Assembly: GCF_029894425.1 (NCBI RefSeq)
Contig: NZ_JARXYJ010000001.1
Location: 7,584,501 to 7,648,500 of the forward strand
Direction: 5' to 3'
DNA length: 64,000 nt
From: Streptomyces sp. SAI-127
GTDB lineage: Bacteria; Actinomycetota; Actinomycetes; Streptomycetales; Streptomycetaceae
Below, in pieces: positions 57,123 to 64,000 of the stretch (position 1 is the first letter of the stretch; each line of letters starts with the position of its first letter). Below the pieces are notes generated by a model. It saw only the letters and a program-made list of their open reading frames with translations, was not told the origin of the DNA and did no database searches. The position numbers and the translations under genes are program-made.

Positions 57123-58617
57123 AACCGCGGAACTCCGGTCCCTCCACGATCAGTCCGGCCACCAACGAGCCCGACATGCCCGCGTGGGGGAGGCCCCCGC
57201 CGGGGTGCGACCAGCCGCCGGCCGTGAACAGGCCAGGTACCGCCGTGCTGTTGGACGGGTGCAGGGTGCCTTCGCCGCCGGCCAGCGAGGGCGGGGCGAC
57301 GGCGCCGCCCACGGCTCCTGTCTCTCGCTCGGTGTGCACGGGCGTCCGCACCTCGCGCCACAGGATCCGCTCCCGCAGGCCCGGAATCGCCCGCTCGGCG
57401 GCGGCGACCATCCGGTCCGCGAAGGCCTCCACGACTCCCGCGGTGGCCCAGTCGTACCCCATGCCGGACGACACGGTCGCCGTCAGCACCACGGATTCGT
57501 GGTCCGCGTCGGGGCGCAGGGCAGGGTCGTCCGGCCGGTCGATCCGCACTGTGGGGTCGGGCATCTCCCCGTGCACGAAGAGGTCCAACTCGCCCTCCAG
57601 GTCGGGGCCGTAGACCACCGTGCGGTGCACGGCGTCCGGCTCCCGCGCTCCGCGCAGGGCGAGGCACACCACGACCCGGCCGGGGTGCAGGTCCTCGGCG
57701 TCGGGAAGCACGTCCTTCGCGCCGTAGAGCTCACGACCCGGTACGAGCCCGCGCAGTCGCCAGGGTCCGGTGCCGACGACGGTGTCCGCCTCCACGACCG
57801 CCCCGTCGGACAGCTCCAGACCTGCCGCGCGGCCGTCCTTCTCCAGGACGCCCGTCACCTCGGCGCCGAAGTGGAACTCGACCTTGCGCTGGACGCACCG
57901 CTCGTACACCGCCCGCGCCAACTCCCGCATCCCGCCCCGGACATACCAGGTGCCGAAGGCGTGCTCCATGTACGGCAGGACGGCCGCGCTCGCCGGCGCG
58001 CTGCCGGGGTCGACGCCGTGCGCGAGCGCATGGCCGTACAGCAGGGCCGCGAGCCGCGGATCCCGTAGCTCCCAGGCCCCGATCTCGTGCAGCGTGCAGG
58101 CCCGTCGGGTGCGCAGCAGCCGTTTGTGCGGCACCGCGGGGTAGGGCTCGCGCTGCAGCACCTGCCAGTTGGGCCACAGGGGCTCCTCCAGGAGCGGCCT
58201 GCGGGTGCGGTCCCAGGCTTCGCGGGCCCGGACGAGGAAGTCACCCCAGCGTGCGCCCGCGCCCGCGCCGAGGGCCTCGTCCAGTGCTGCGACCACTCCC
58301 GCGCGCGAGGCGTTGGGCAGGGACACCTCGGTGCCGTCCGTGAAGATGTGCCGCGAGGACGGATCGACCTGGACCAGCTCGACGACCGACTCCAGGGGTT
58401 CCTTGCCGGTCTTGATGAACAGATCGCGGTAGACCGCGGGGAGGGTGAGCAGTCCCGGCCCGGTGTCGAATCCGAACCCGTCCCGCTCGAACCGGCGCAC
58501 CGCCCCGCCGTACGTCTCCGTACGCTCGTACACCGCCACCCGGTGGCCCGCGACGGCCAGCCGGGCAGCGGCCGCCATCGCGCCCATCCCGGCGCCGATC
58601 ACCGCAATCCGTGCCAT
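57115..58617 (-). CDS. CrtI-like FAD/NAD(P) oxidoreductase (phytoene desaturase family)
   Basis: This 500-residue protein starts with an FAD-binding motif (VIGAGMGAMAAAARLAVAGHRVAVYERTETYGGAVRRF) and ends with the CrtI-type LFTAGGWSHPGGGLPHAGMSGSLVAGLI. It fits the phytoene desaturase/carotene isomerase superfamily. No phytoene synthase, cyclase or other carotenoid genes are adjacent, so the substrate may be a different isoprenoid or amine. ATG 58617 was chosen; the frame is open 25 codons upstream. A tandem repeat overlaps its stop. Confidence 0.85.
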   Translation of the reverse strand: MARIAVIGAGMGAMAAAARLAVAGHRVAVYERTETYGGAVRRFERDGFGFDTGPGLLTLPAVYRDLFIKTGKEPLESVVELVQVDPSSRHIFTDGTEVSLPNASRAGVVAALDEALGAGAGARWGDFLVRAREAWDRTRRPLLEEPLWPNWQVLQREPYPAVPHKRLLRTRRACTLHEIGAWELRDPRLAALLYGHALAHGVDPGSAPASAAVLPYMEHAFGTWYVRGGMRELARAVYERCVQRKVEFHFGAEVTGVLEKDGRAAGLELSDGAVVEADTVVGTGPWRLRGLVPGRELYGAKDVLPDAEDLHPGRVVVCLALRGAREPDAVHRTVVYGPDLEGELDLFVHGEMPDPTVRIDRPDDPALRPDADHESVVLTATVSSGMGYDWATAGVVEAFADRMVAAAERAIPGLRERILWREVRTPVHTERETGAVGGAVAPPSLAGGEGTLHPSNSTAVPGLFTAGGWSHPGGGLPHAGMSGSLVAGLIVEGPEFRGSQ

Positions 58618-58705
58618 GCCTGCGACTTTATCGGCCGCCACTGACACTCCGGCCGCGGGCGGCCGGTTTTCCGACGGGGGCCTGCGGCACATCGTGGCCC
58701 GGACG

Positions 58706-59320
58706 TCAGCCGGGCGGTCGTCCGATGCGTGCCGCGAGGCGTTTCTCCTCCCGGCGTTGGGCCCTGCGGCGTCGGAATCTTCGGATGCGGGAGATCAGGA
58801 AGAAGAGCGTCAGCAGGCCGGCCAGCAGCAGTACGCCCGCGATGACCGCGGCCGCCTCCGGGTGGAACATCGCGAAGGTGACGACGCCGGCGACCCCGAG
58901 ATCCTCGGCCAGGCTCACGATCACGTTGCTGAAGGGCTCGGGCGAGGTGTTGACCGCCATGCGCGTGCCCGCCTTGACGGTGTGGCTGGCCAGGGCCGTC
59001 GAACCGCCGATCAGGCCCGCCGCCACATCGGAGAGCGAACCGCTCTGACCTGCGAGCAGCGCGCCGACCCAGGCGCCGGCGACGGGGCGGATCACCGTGT
59101 GGACCGAGTCCCAGGCCGAGTCGACGTACGGGATCTTGTCGGCCACCGCCTCGCACAGGAACAACACGCCCGCTGTGACGAGGACCTCAGGGCGCTGCAG
59201 GGTCTCGGGCACGTCGTCGCTCAGCCCCGTCGCGCCGAACACGCCGAGCAGCAGCACCACCGCGTAGGCGTTGACGCCGCTGGCCCAGCCGCTGGTGAAC
59301 ACCAGAGGGAGTACGGACAC
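58706..59320 (-). CDS. DUF4126 membrane protein
   Basis: This 204-residue protein has about five membrane helices and matches the DUF4126 family (TSGWASGVNAYAVVLLLGV, WVGALLAGQSGSLSDVAAGLIGGSTALASHTVKAGTR). It ends in a basic tail (RRFRRRRAQRREEKR). Function unknown. ATG 59320 begins the protein. The upstream region 59321-59715 holds no gene, only a G-run cluster and a hairpin. Confidence 0.85.
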   Translation of the reverse strand: MSVLPLVFTSGWASGVNAYAVVLLLGVFGATGLSDDVPETLQRPEVLVTAGVLFLCEAVADKIPYVDSAWDSVHTVIRPVAGAWVGALLAGQSGSLSDVAAGLIGGSTALASHTVKAGTRMAVNTSPEPFSNVIVSLAEDLGVAGVVTFAMFHPEAAAVIAGVLLLAGLLTLFFLISRIRRFRRRRAQRREEKRLAARIGRPPG

Positions 59321-59556
59321 GGACGCGATCGTAACCAGTCGGTGGCGGGGCGGTCTGGGGGTGAGTGCGCAGGACTGAGTACGCGTACCTAGGGGGTGAG
59401 ATGAGTACGCGCGCGGATGGGCCCCGACCTGCTCGAACGAGAGAGTGGAGCCACGGCGAAGGGGAACGGCTCCGGCACCGGCGACACGGGGCGCCGGAAC
59501 GGAGCCGCCCCCGGATCCGCTCCTTCCGCCGGCCGAGGTCGGCGGGAGCGAGGCAC

Positions 59557-59634
59557 GGGGGAACCCGGGAAAGCGGGGGAACGACCGAACGGGGGCCCAA
59601 CGGGGGGACGGGGGAGAACGGGGGGAATCGGGGG
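59557..59634 (+). other. Cluster of G-runs, candidate G-quadruplex
   Basis: Seven runs of five or more G occur in about 78 bases (59557-59561, 59575-59579, 59591-59595, 59602-59607, 59610-59614, 59620-59625, 59630-59634). This could fold into one or two quadruplexes. It lies in the gap between the DUF4126 and TetR genes; the rest of 59321-59640 has no gene I can support. Confidence 0.6.
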
Positions 59635-59641
59635 AGCAGGA

Positions 59642-59699
59642 GAAAGCGCCGGTTCGAGGTGGCCCGCGGGGGACGCGGCCACACCGGACCGGCGCTTTC
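59642..59699. terminator. Long hairpin after the TetR gene, probable terminator
   Basis: GAAAGCGCCGGT (59642-59653) pairs with ACCGGCGCTTTC (59688-59699), with further pairing (GGTGGCC/GGCCACACC) inside. It is 17 bases after the end of the minus-strand TetR gene and would work in either direction. Confidence 0.7.
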
Positions 59700-59715
59700 G
59701 CATGTCAGCCTCGTG

Positions 59716-60348
59716 TCATCCCCGGCGCCCGCTCACCCGCCCCTGCAACAGCCGCGACAGCGCAGCGTGCACGTCGTCCAGAGAGCGCTCGGGCTGGAAG
59801 GACTGCCAGTCCAGGGCGGCCACCAGGACCATGCCGACCAGGGCGGAGGCGGTCAGCGGTACGTCGATCTCGTCGCTGAACTCGCCGTTCTCCACGCCGT
59901 CGCGCAGGACGCCCTCCACGACCGCCACGGCCTGCTGACGGACCACCATGAGCGTGGACTGCCAGGCCCTGTTGGTGCGCCACAACTCGGCCACGTACAA
60001 CTGCGTGAAGGCCGGGTAACGGTCGATGAAGACGAGACCGGCCCGGATCATCGCGTCCAGGGCGTCCACCTTGCCGCCCCCAGCGCGTGCCGTCGATTCC
60101 GCCGCGTCCCTCAAGGAGGCGGTGAGAAGGCCCACGCCGTGCCGCAGCAGTTCCTCGAAGAGGACGGACTTGCTCGCGAAGTTGTAGTAGACCGTGCCCT
60201 TCGCGACTCCGGCCCGCTCGGCGATCTCGTCGACCGTGGTGGCGGAGAAGCCCTGCTCGGCGATGAGCGTGACGGCCGCCTCGTAGAGCTTCTGCCGGGT
60301 GGCCTCGCGGCGCGTGCTGACGCCCGCCGTGGCGCTGCTGCTTTCCAT
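59716..60348 (-). CDS. TetR family regulator of the YhgE-type exporter operon
   Basis: This 210-residue protein has the TetR DNA-binding domain (TRQKLYEAAVTLIAEQGFSATTVDEIAERAGVAKGTVYYNF) and a helical C-terminal ligand domain. It is the third gene after the ABC-type ATPase and the YhgE/Pip protein on the same strand, so it probably controls that operon through the palindrome at 63225-63238. ATG 60348 follows AGGA. The inducer is unknown. Confidence 0.92.
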   Translation of the reverse strand: MESSSATAGVSTRREATRQKLYEAAVTLIAEQGFSATTVDEIAERAGVAKGTVYYNFASKSVLFEELLRHGVGLLTASLRDAAESTARAGGGKVDALDAMIRAGLVFIDRYPAFTQLYVAELWRTNRAWQSTLMVVRQQAVAVVEGVLRDGVENGEFSDEIDVPLTASALVGMVLVAALDWQSFQPERSLDDVHAALSRLLQGRVSGRRG

Positions 60349-60395
60349 GGTCCTGATTCTCACAGGTGAGGCCGCCCTTGCGGTCGCGGAAGGAC

Positions 60396-62480
60396 TCACA
60401 GGGTCAGCTCCGGGTGCAGCCGGTCCAGCGTCCACACCTGCCGGCGGCGGGCCGACAGGGCCGTCAGCGCGAGGGCGCCGGCGGTGAAGGCGAGGAGCAC
60501 CACGCACGCGTGCCACACCGGAGTGAGACCGCCGCCCGTGATGAGCCTTCTGAGGGCCTCCACGACGTAGCTCATCGGCAGGAAGGGGTGGATCGCGTTG
60601 AAGAAGCCCGGACTGGTCTGGACGGGGTAGGTGCCGCCCGCGGACGTCAGCTGGAGCATCAGGAGAGCCAGGACGAGGATCCGGCCCGCCGCTCCGAAGC
60701 GTGCGTTCAGCCATTGGACGATCGCCGCGAAGCAGGCCGTCACCAGGAAGAGGAAGCCCACGGTCCCGGCCGCCCGCGCCATCTGCAGGCCGATCGCCCA
60801 GTGCAGCACCGACATCAGGGCCACGGTCTGCAGCACTCCGATCGCCACCACGGGCAGCCACCCGGCCAGGGCGATCCGCCAGGCCGCGGCACCGGCGGCG
60901 AGCGCACGCCGGTTCATCGGTGTGATCAGCATGTACGCCACCATCGCGCCCACCCACAGGGACAGCGGGATGAAGTACGGGGCGAACCCGGTGCCGTAGT
61001 TCGGCGCCTTGTGCAGGTCCCTGGAGACCAGTTGGACCGGATCCGCCATCACGTCGGTGCGCCGGTCGCGGTCCTTCTTGTCGTAGTCGGGGATCTGCGA
61101 GGCGCCGTCGTGCAGCCCGTCGGAGAGCTTCTCGGAGCCGTCGGCGAGCTTGTACATGCCGCCGCTCAGGTCGTCGGCCCCGGTCCTGAGCCGGCCGACG
61201 CCCTCGTCCAGGTCCTGTGCGCCGGTCCTCGCGGTGCCGAGGCCGGAGTGGAGCGTCCTGGCCCCGGCGGCGACCTCGCCCGCGCCCCGGTTCAGCTCGT
61301 TGATCTTCGCTACGGCGTCGTCCAGGTCCTCGGAGAGGCGGGGCGCCCGGTCGGCGAGCGCTCCGGCCTGCTGCTGGAGCGTGGCGAGCCGGCTGTCGAG
61401 CTTCTTCAGATCGCCGTTCTGGTCGGCGACGAGAGCGTTGACGTCGTCGGCGACCTTCGCCACGTCGCCGGCAGCCTGCGCGGCCTTCTTCAGGTCGGCG
61501 CAGGCGGGGTCCGGCAGCACGGGGTCCGTGCAGCGCGCCGTGTAGACGGCCTTCAGGGTGTCGTCGGCCTTGTGCGCTCCCTCGGCGGCCGCCGGGGCGG
61601 TCCTCACCAGGGTGCCGAGGTTGTGGCGGACGGCTGCGGCCGAGTCGGCGACGAGCCGGGCGGTGTCGCCGATGGTCTTCTCGTTGCCTTCCAGGAAGGG
61701 GCCCACCTTGTCCGCGACACCGTTGACCTTGTCGGCGAGGCTCTGGGTCCCGTCGGCGACCTGCTGCGCGCCGTCCGCGAGGTCACCCGAGCCCGTGTCG
61801 AGCTTCGCCAGCCCGTCGGAGAGCTTCCCGGTGCCCGCCTCGGCGTCCTTCAGGCCCGTGGCGAGATCCTCGGATCCCTTCTCCGCCTTGCCGATGCCGC
61901 CTTCCAGGTCGTCGGCCCCGTTGGCGGCCTTCACCGTGGCGCCGTGGATGTCGGAGAAGGAGATGAAGATCCGGTCCAGGAAGGACCGCGACGCCTTCGT
62001 GGACGCGGCCCGGCGCACCTCGGCGAAGACCGTCCGTGAGATCTGCCCGACGATGTAGTTGTTCGAGTCGTTCGTACGGACCTGGAGGGCGCCGGTCTCG
62101 GGGGAGTCGCCCGCACTGGAGGCGATCCGCCCGCTGAAGTCGGCCGGCATGGTCAGCGACAGGTAGTAGGTGCCGTTCTCGACACCCTTCCGCGCGTCGG
62201 CGGCGCTCACCTGGTGCCACTCGAAGGTGTCGCTCTCGCGCAACCCCTTGGTGAGGTCGTCGCCCGCGGTCAGTTTTCTGCCGTCGGCGGTGGCGCCCCT
62301 GTCGTCGTTGACGAGGGCGACGGGGATGCGGTCCAGGCGGCCGTACGGGTCCCAGAAGGACCACAGATACAGGGCGCCGTACAGCAGCGGCAGCACGAGC
62401 AGCGCCACCAGGGCGGCGCGCGGCAGCTTCCCCCTGCCGAAGCGGCGCAGCTCAAGCGCGGCCAGTCGCGGTGAACGCAT
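60396..62480 (-). CDS. YhgE/Pip family ABC-2-type membrane protein
   Basis: This 694-residue protein has an N-terminal membrane helix (AALVALLVLPLLYGALYLWSF), a long outside domain with repeated LADGAQQV/LSDGLAKL coiled-coil-like units (about 200-460), and about six helices at the C-terminus (ABC-2 transporter pattern: SLWVGAMVAYMLITPMNRRAL, LVTACFAAIVQWLNARF). Pip-like proteins act in export, in phage infection or in the ESX-related secretion of some Gram-positives. It overlaps the ATPase gene by 29 bases, so the two probably form one exporter. Confidence 0.9.
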   Translation of the reverse strand: MRSPRLAALELRRFGRGKLPRAALVALLVLPLLYGALYLWSFWDPYGRLDRIPVALVNDDRGATADGRKLTAGDDLTKGLRESDTFEWHQVSAADARKGVENGTYYLSLTMPADFSGRIASSAGDSPETGALQVRTNDSNNYIVGQISRTVFAEVRRAASTKASRSFLDRIFISFSDIHGATVKAANGADDLEGGIGKAEKGSEDLATGLKDAEAGTGKLSDGLAKLDTGSGDLADGAQQVADGTQSLADKVNGVADKVGPFLEGNEKTIGDTARLVADSAAAVRHNLGTLVRTAPAAAEGAHKADDTLKAVYTARCTDPVLPDPACADLKKAAQAAGDVAKVADDVNALVADQNGDLKKLDSRLATLQQQAGALADRAPRLSEDLDDAVAKINELNRGAGEVAAGARTLHSGLGTARTGAQDLDEGVGRLRTGADDLSGGMYKLADGSEKLSDGLHDGASQIPDYDKKDRDRRTDVMADPVQLVSRDLHKAPNYGTGFAPYFIPLSLWVGAMVAYMLITPMNRRALAAGAAAWRIALAGWLPVVAIGVLQTVALMSVLHWAIGLQMARAAGTVGFLFLVTACFAAIVQWLNARFGAAGRILVLALLMLQLTSAGGTYPVQTSPGFFNAIHPFLPMSYVVEALRRLITGGGLTPVWHACVVLLAFTAGALALTALSARRRQVWTLDRLHPELTL

Positions 62481-63186
62481 CTGCCTTCTCCTTCCCGGTC
62501 TCAGGGCGCGTGGACACCGTCACGGCGTCGTGAGGGGCCTCGCTGCACACCGCCACGACGGTCGTCCCGGTCGCGGTGAGGGACCGGAGCAGCGCCCAAG
62601 CCCCGGTCCGTTCGATATCGGAGAGCTTCAGATCCAGATCGTCGACCCCCAGCAGCTTGGGACGGCCGATCAGGGCCAGGGCGATCGACAGACGCAGGGC
62701 CTCCGGACGTTCCAGATCGCGTACGGCGGTCCGCGCACCCTTGGGCAGGGCCTCCAGGTCGAGCCCGGCGGCCGCCAGCGCGGTGTCGATCCGCAGCCTC
62801 GCCTCGGCCGTGCGCTCGGCGCGCGGCCGCAGCAGCGCGCGTACCGAGTCGCCGAAGCGACGTTGCAGCAGCGCCCGTTCGCGCAGGTGCTCCGCGACGG
62901 TCAGCGCCGGGTCGAGATCGGTGACCCCGGCGACATGGGCCAGGGCACTGAACCGGCGCACCGCCGTCATCTGCTTCGGCAGTCGCGCCCCGCCCACGGT
63001 CGCCGTGCCCTCGGTGGCCTTCATCCGCCCCGTGAGCGCAAGGAGCAGGCTCGTGCGGCCGGAGCCGGACGTCCCCTCGACGGCGATCAGCGCGCCGGGC
63101 TCCGCGGTGAGGTCGATCCCGCGGAAGGCCCAGCCGCGGGGTCCCCTGAGCCCGAAACCTTCGGCCGAGACAGCGATTCCGTCCAC
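62452..63186 (-). CDS. ABC-type ATPase with degenerate motifs
   Basis: This 244-residue protein has an ABC-like fold with a P-loop GTSGSGRTSLL in which the usual Lys is Arg. The signature is weak (LERPEALRLSIALALIG instead of LSGGQ), and the Walker B region is KLLGVDDLDL. ATP use is therefore uncertain. Its product is likely the nucleotide-binding partner of the YhgE/Pip protein, overlapping it by 29 bases. I start it at GTG 63186 behind GGGGG; GTG 63192 is too close to that site. Confidence 0.8.
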   Translation of the reverse strand: MDGIAVSAEGFGLRGPRGWAFRGIDLTAEPGALIAVEGTSGSGRTSLLLALTGRMKATEGTATVGGARLPKQMTAVRRFSALAHVAGVTDLDPALTVAEHLRERALLQRRFGDSVRALLRPRAERTAEARLRIDTALAAAGLDLEALPKGARTAVRDLERPEALRLSIALALIGRPKLLGVDDLDLKLSDIERTGAWALLRSLTATGTTVVAVCSEAPHDAVTVSTRPETGKEKADAFTATGRA

Positions 63187-63224
63187 GGCCACCCCCTGAT
63201 CTTCTTGAATCGAGAACTTTTTGA

Positions 63225-63238
63225 ACTGACTGGTCAGT
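63225..63238. promoter_or_regulatory. TetR-type operator palindrome
   Basis: ACTGAC TG GTCAGT (63225-63238) is a perfect 6+6 palindrome around TG, 39 bases upstream of the ATPase start, at the beginning of the ATPase-YhgE-TetR operon. Confidence 0.7.
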
Positions 63239-63372
63239 GCAAAAACTAACCCGAACCTTCGATCGAAGCAAAAGCCCAGGTCAGAACGGATTGTCAGTGG
63301 CATACCTCACGATGGGCACATACGGCACTCCGTAGCGGGATGTGCCGTCAACCAGACGACAGGAGGTTCGTC

Positions 63373-63948
63373 ATGGCCAGCTATCACGCAGCCGCCGCCC
63401 GTCGGCGCCGCGCCACCGGCCCTGCCCCCTCACTGACCGGCCCGGCGAGCGACGTACACCCCGTGCTGCGCCGGACGACGGCCCCGCCCGCCGCCCTCGA
63501 CCTGCTCGCCCAGGCCCGCGCCGGCCTCGACGAGGCCTCGGCGCTGGAGACGCCGAACGAGCGCTATGCGACGGCGCATCTCGCCGCCCTGCGCACCGCG
63601 GCCGCCGTGCTCGCCGCGCGGGGGCGCCCGGAGCCCACGCCCCGACGCCGCGCCAAGATCCGGAGCGCCTGGGAAGTGCTCCCCGAGATAGCGCCCGAGC
63701 TCACCGAGTGGAGCGCGCTGTTCGCCTCCGGGGCCCGGCGCCGCGCCCGGGCCGAGGCCGGCATCCAGGGCGCGGCAAGCCGCCGGGACGCGGACGACCT
63801 CATACGCGACGTGGCGATGTTCCTGCGCCTCGTCGAGCGGATGCTGGTGCTCCAGCCGGTCCTGCCACAACCACGCCAGGACGCGGACCAGCCCGAGGAG
63901 GGCGCCGGCGACTCCGACCGCGGCCGCGACTTCCCGGACGCGGGCTGA
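63373..63948 (+). CDS. SAV_6107 family HEPN domain protein
   Basis: This 191-residue protein starts at ATG 63373 behind AGGAGG. After a basic N-terminus (YHAAAARRRRATG) it is all helical, with the pattern LDLLAQARAGLDEASALETPNERYATAHLAALRTAAAVLAARGRP of the HEPN-like SAV_6107 family and an acidic tail. HEPN proteins are often RNases or nucleotide-binding partners; the RxxxxH residues that mark active HEPN nucleases are not obvious here. The window ends 52 bases later; in S. coelicolor the division and cell-wall (dcw) genes follow. Confidence 0.8.
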   Translation: MASYHAAAARRRRATGPAPSLTGPASDVHPVLRRTTAPPAALDLLAQARAGLDEASALETPNERYATAHLAALRTAAAVLAARGRPEPTPRRRAKIRSAWEVLPEIAPELTEWSALFASGARRRARAEAGIQGAASRRDADDLIRDVAMFLRLVERMLVLQPVLPQPRQDADQPEEGAGDSDRGRDFPDAG

Positions 63949-64000
63949 GCGCGGCACGCTCCTGGCCGGGATGCGGCCGCGACGGCGACGACTCGGGCAC

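Noticed and set aside
57115..58617. Carotenoid desaturase with certain function
   Set aside because: Family match is good, but there are no other carotenoid genes nearby, so only the superfamily is claimed.
59417..59938. Second open frame in the G-rich gap
   Set aside because: Low-complexity Gly/Arg product overlapping the tetR end; no ribosome site.
59401..60369. ORF starting after GGGGGTGAG with a run of Arg/Gly/Glu residues
   Set aside because: It covers the G-run cluster and then runs antisense through tetR; its composition is low-complexity and it shows no domain.
63949..64000. Start of the next gene (ATG 63970 reading MRPRRRRLGH) as a dcw cluster gene
   Set aside because: Only 10 codons are visible and they have no recognisable features, so I do not call it.

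Overview
The window is a high-GC actinomycete chromosome, almost certainly a Streptomyces. The evidence is very strong G/C bias at third codon positions, frequent GTG and TTG starts, an actinobacterial-type QcrCAB complex, a SAM-IV riboswitch, a DtxR/DmdR-type iron box, and a gene order that I recall from the S. coelicolor core chromosome (qcr/trpD ... glk ... pfkA ... thi ... metF). Much of the order also parallels the Mycobacterium tuberculosis qcrB-to-metF neighbourhood.

Layout. 1-5 kb: end of ctaE, then qcrC-qcrA-qcrB (overlapping, closed by a strong terminator) and trpD. 5-9 kb: SAM-IV riboswitch, a six-residue leader ORF, a class-V aminotransferase, and a receptor Ser/Thr kinase with a PQQ-type propeller. 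9-16 kb: Lrp/AsnC-type RAM protein, rhomboid, zinc-ribbon protein, NYN-domain protein, two NlpC/P60 hydrolases and a HETTH lipoprotein. 15-24 kb: PadR/MATE divergent pair, GT87 and GT4 glycosyltransferases (probable mannolipid synthesis), secreted cholesterol oxidase, and acyl-CoA ligase. 23-34 kb: phosphoesterase, SRPBCC protein, ArsA-like protein, DUF5304 protein with glucokinase, EEP hydrolase, a PlsC acyltransferase, the MacS/MacR two-component system, and phosphofructokinase. 34-36 kb: fused anthranilate synthase behind a trpL attenuator. 36-43 kb: a 2118-residue secreted RHS polymorphic toxin and an overlapping immunity-like gene, lying between aromatic amino acid genes. 43-50 kb: class II DAHP synthase (frameshifted in this sequence), bfd/bfr, a molybdopterin oxidoreductase, a DUF4396 protein behind a CsoR-like site, endonuclease IV, and a PASTA kinase. 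50-57 kb: TPP riboswitch with thiOSG, a ferredoxin reductase-like protein, an Rv2175c-like protein, thiE, metF, and a frameshifted membrane protein. 57-64 kb: CrtI-like oxidoreductase, DUF4126 protein, a G-run-rich gap, TetR, YhgE/Pip exporter, degenerate ABC ATPase, and a HEPN protein.

How the genes fit together. Respiration (QcrCAB with the cytochrome oxidase), aromatic amino acid supply (trpD, trpEG and DAHP synthase), glucose entry (glucokinase and phosphofructokinase), thiamine and methyl-folate synthesis, and envelope construction (PlsC, glycosyltransferases, NlpC/P60, PASTA kinase) make up a housekeeping block. The RHS toxin/immunity pair looks like an accessory insertion. Its C-terminus resembles Ntox15-type DNase toxins (HxxD), and its partner resembles the Tdi1/DUF1851 immunity family. 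This is the most interesting system in the window.

Two genes (DAHP synthase and the membrane protein at 56.1-57.1 kb) each carry what looks like a single extra base. Sequencing error or real mutation cannot be separated from sequence alone. No tRNA, rRNA, CRISPR array, insertion sequence or replication origin was recognised.
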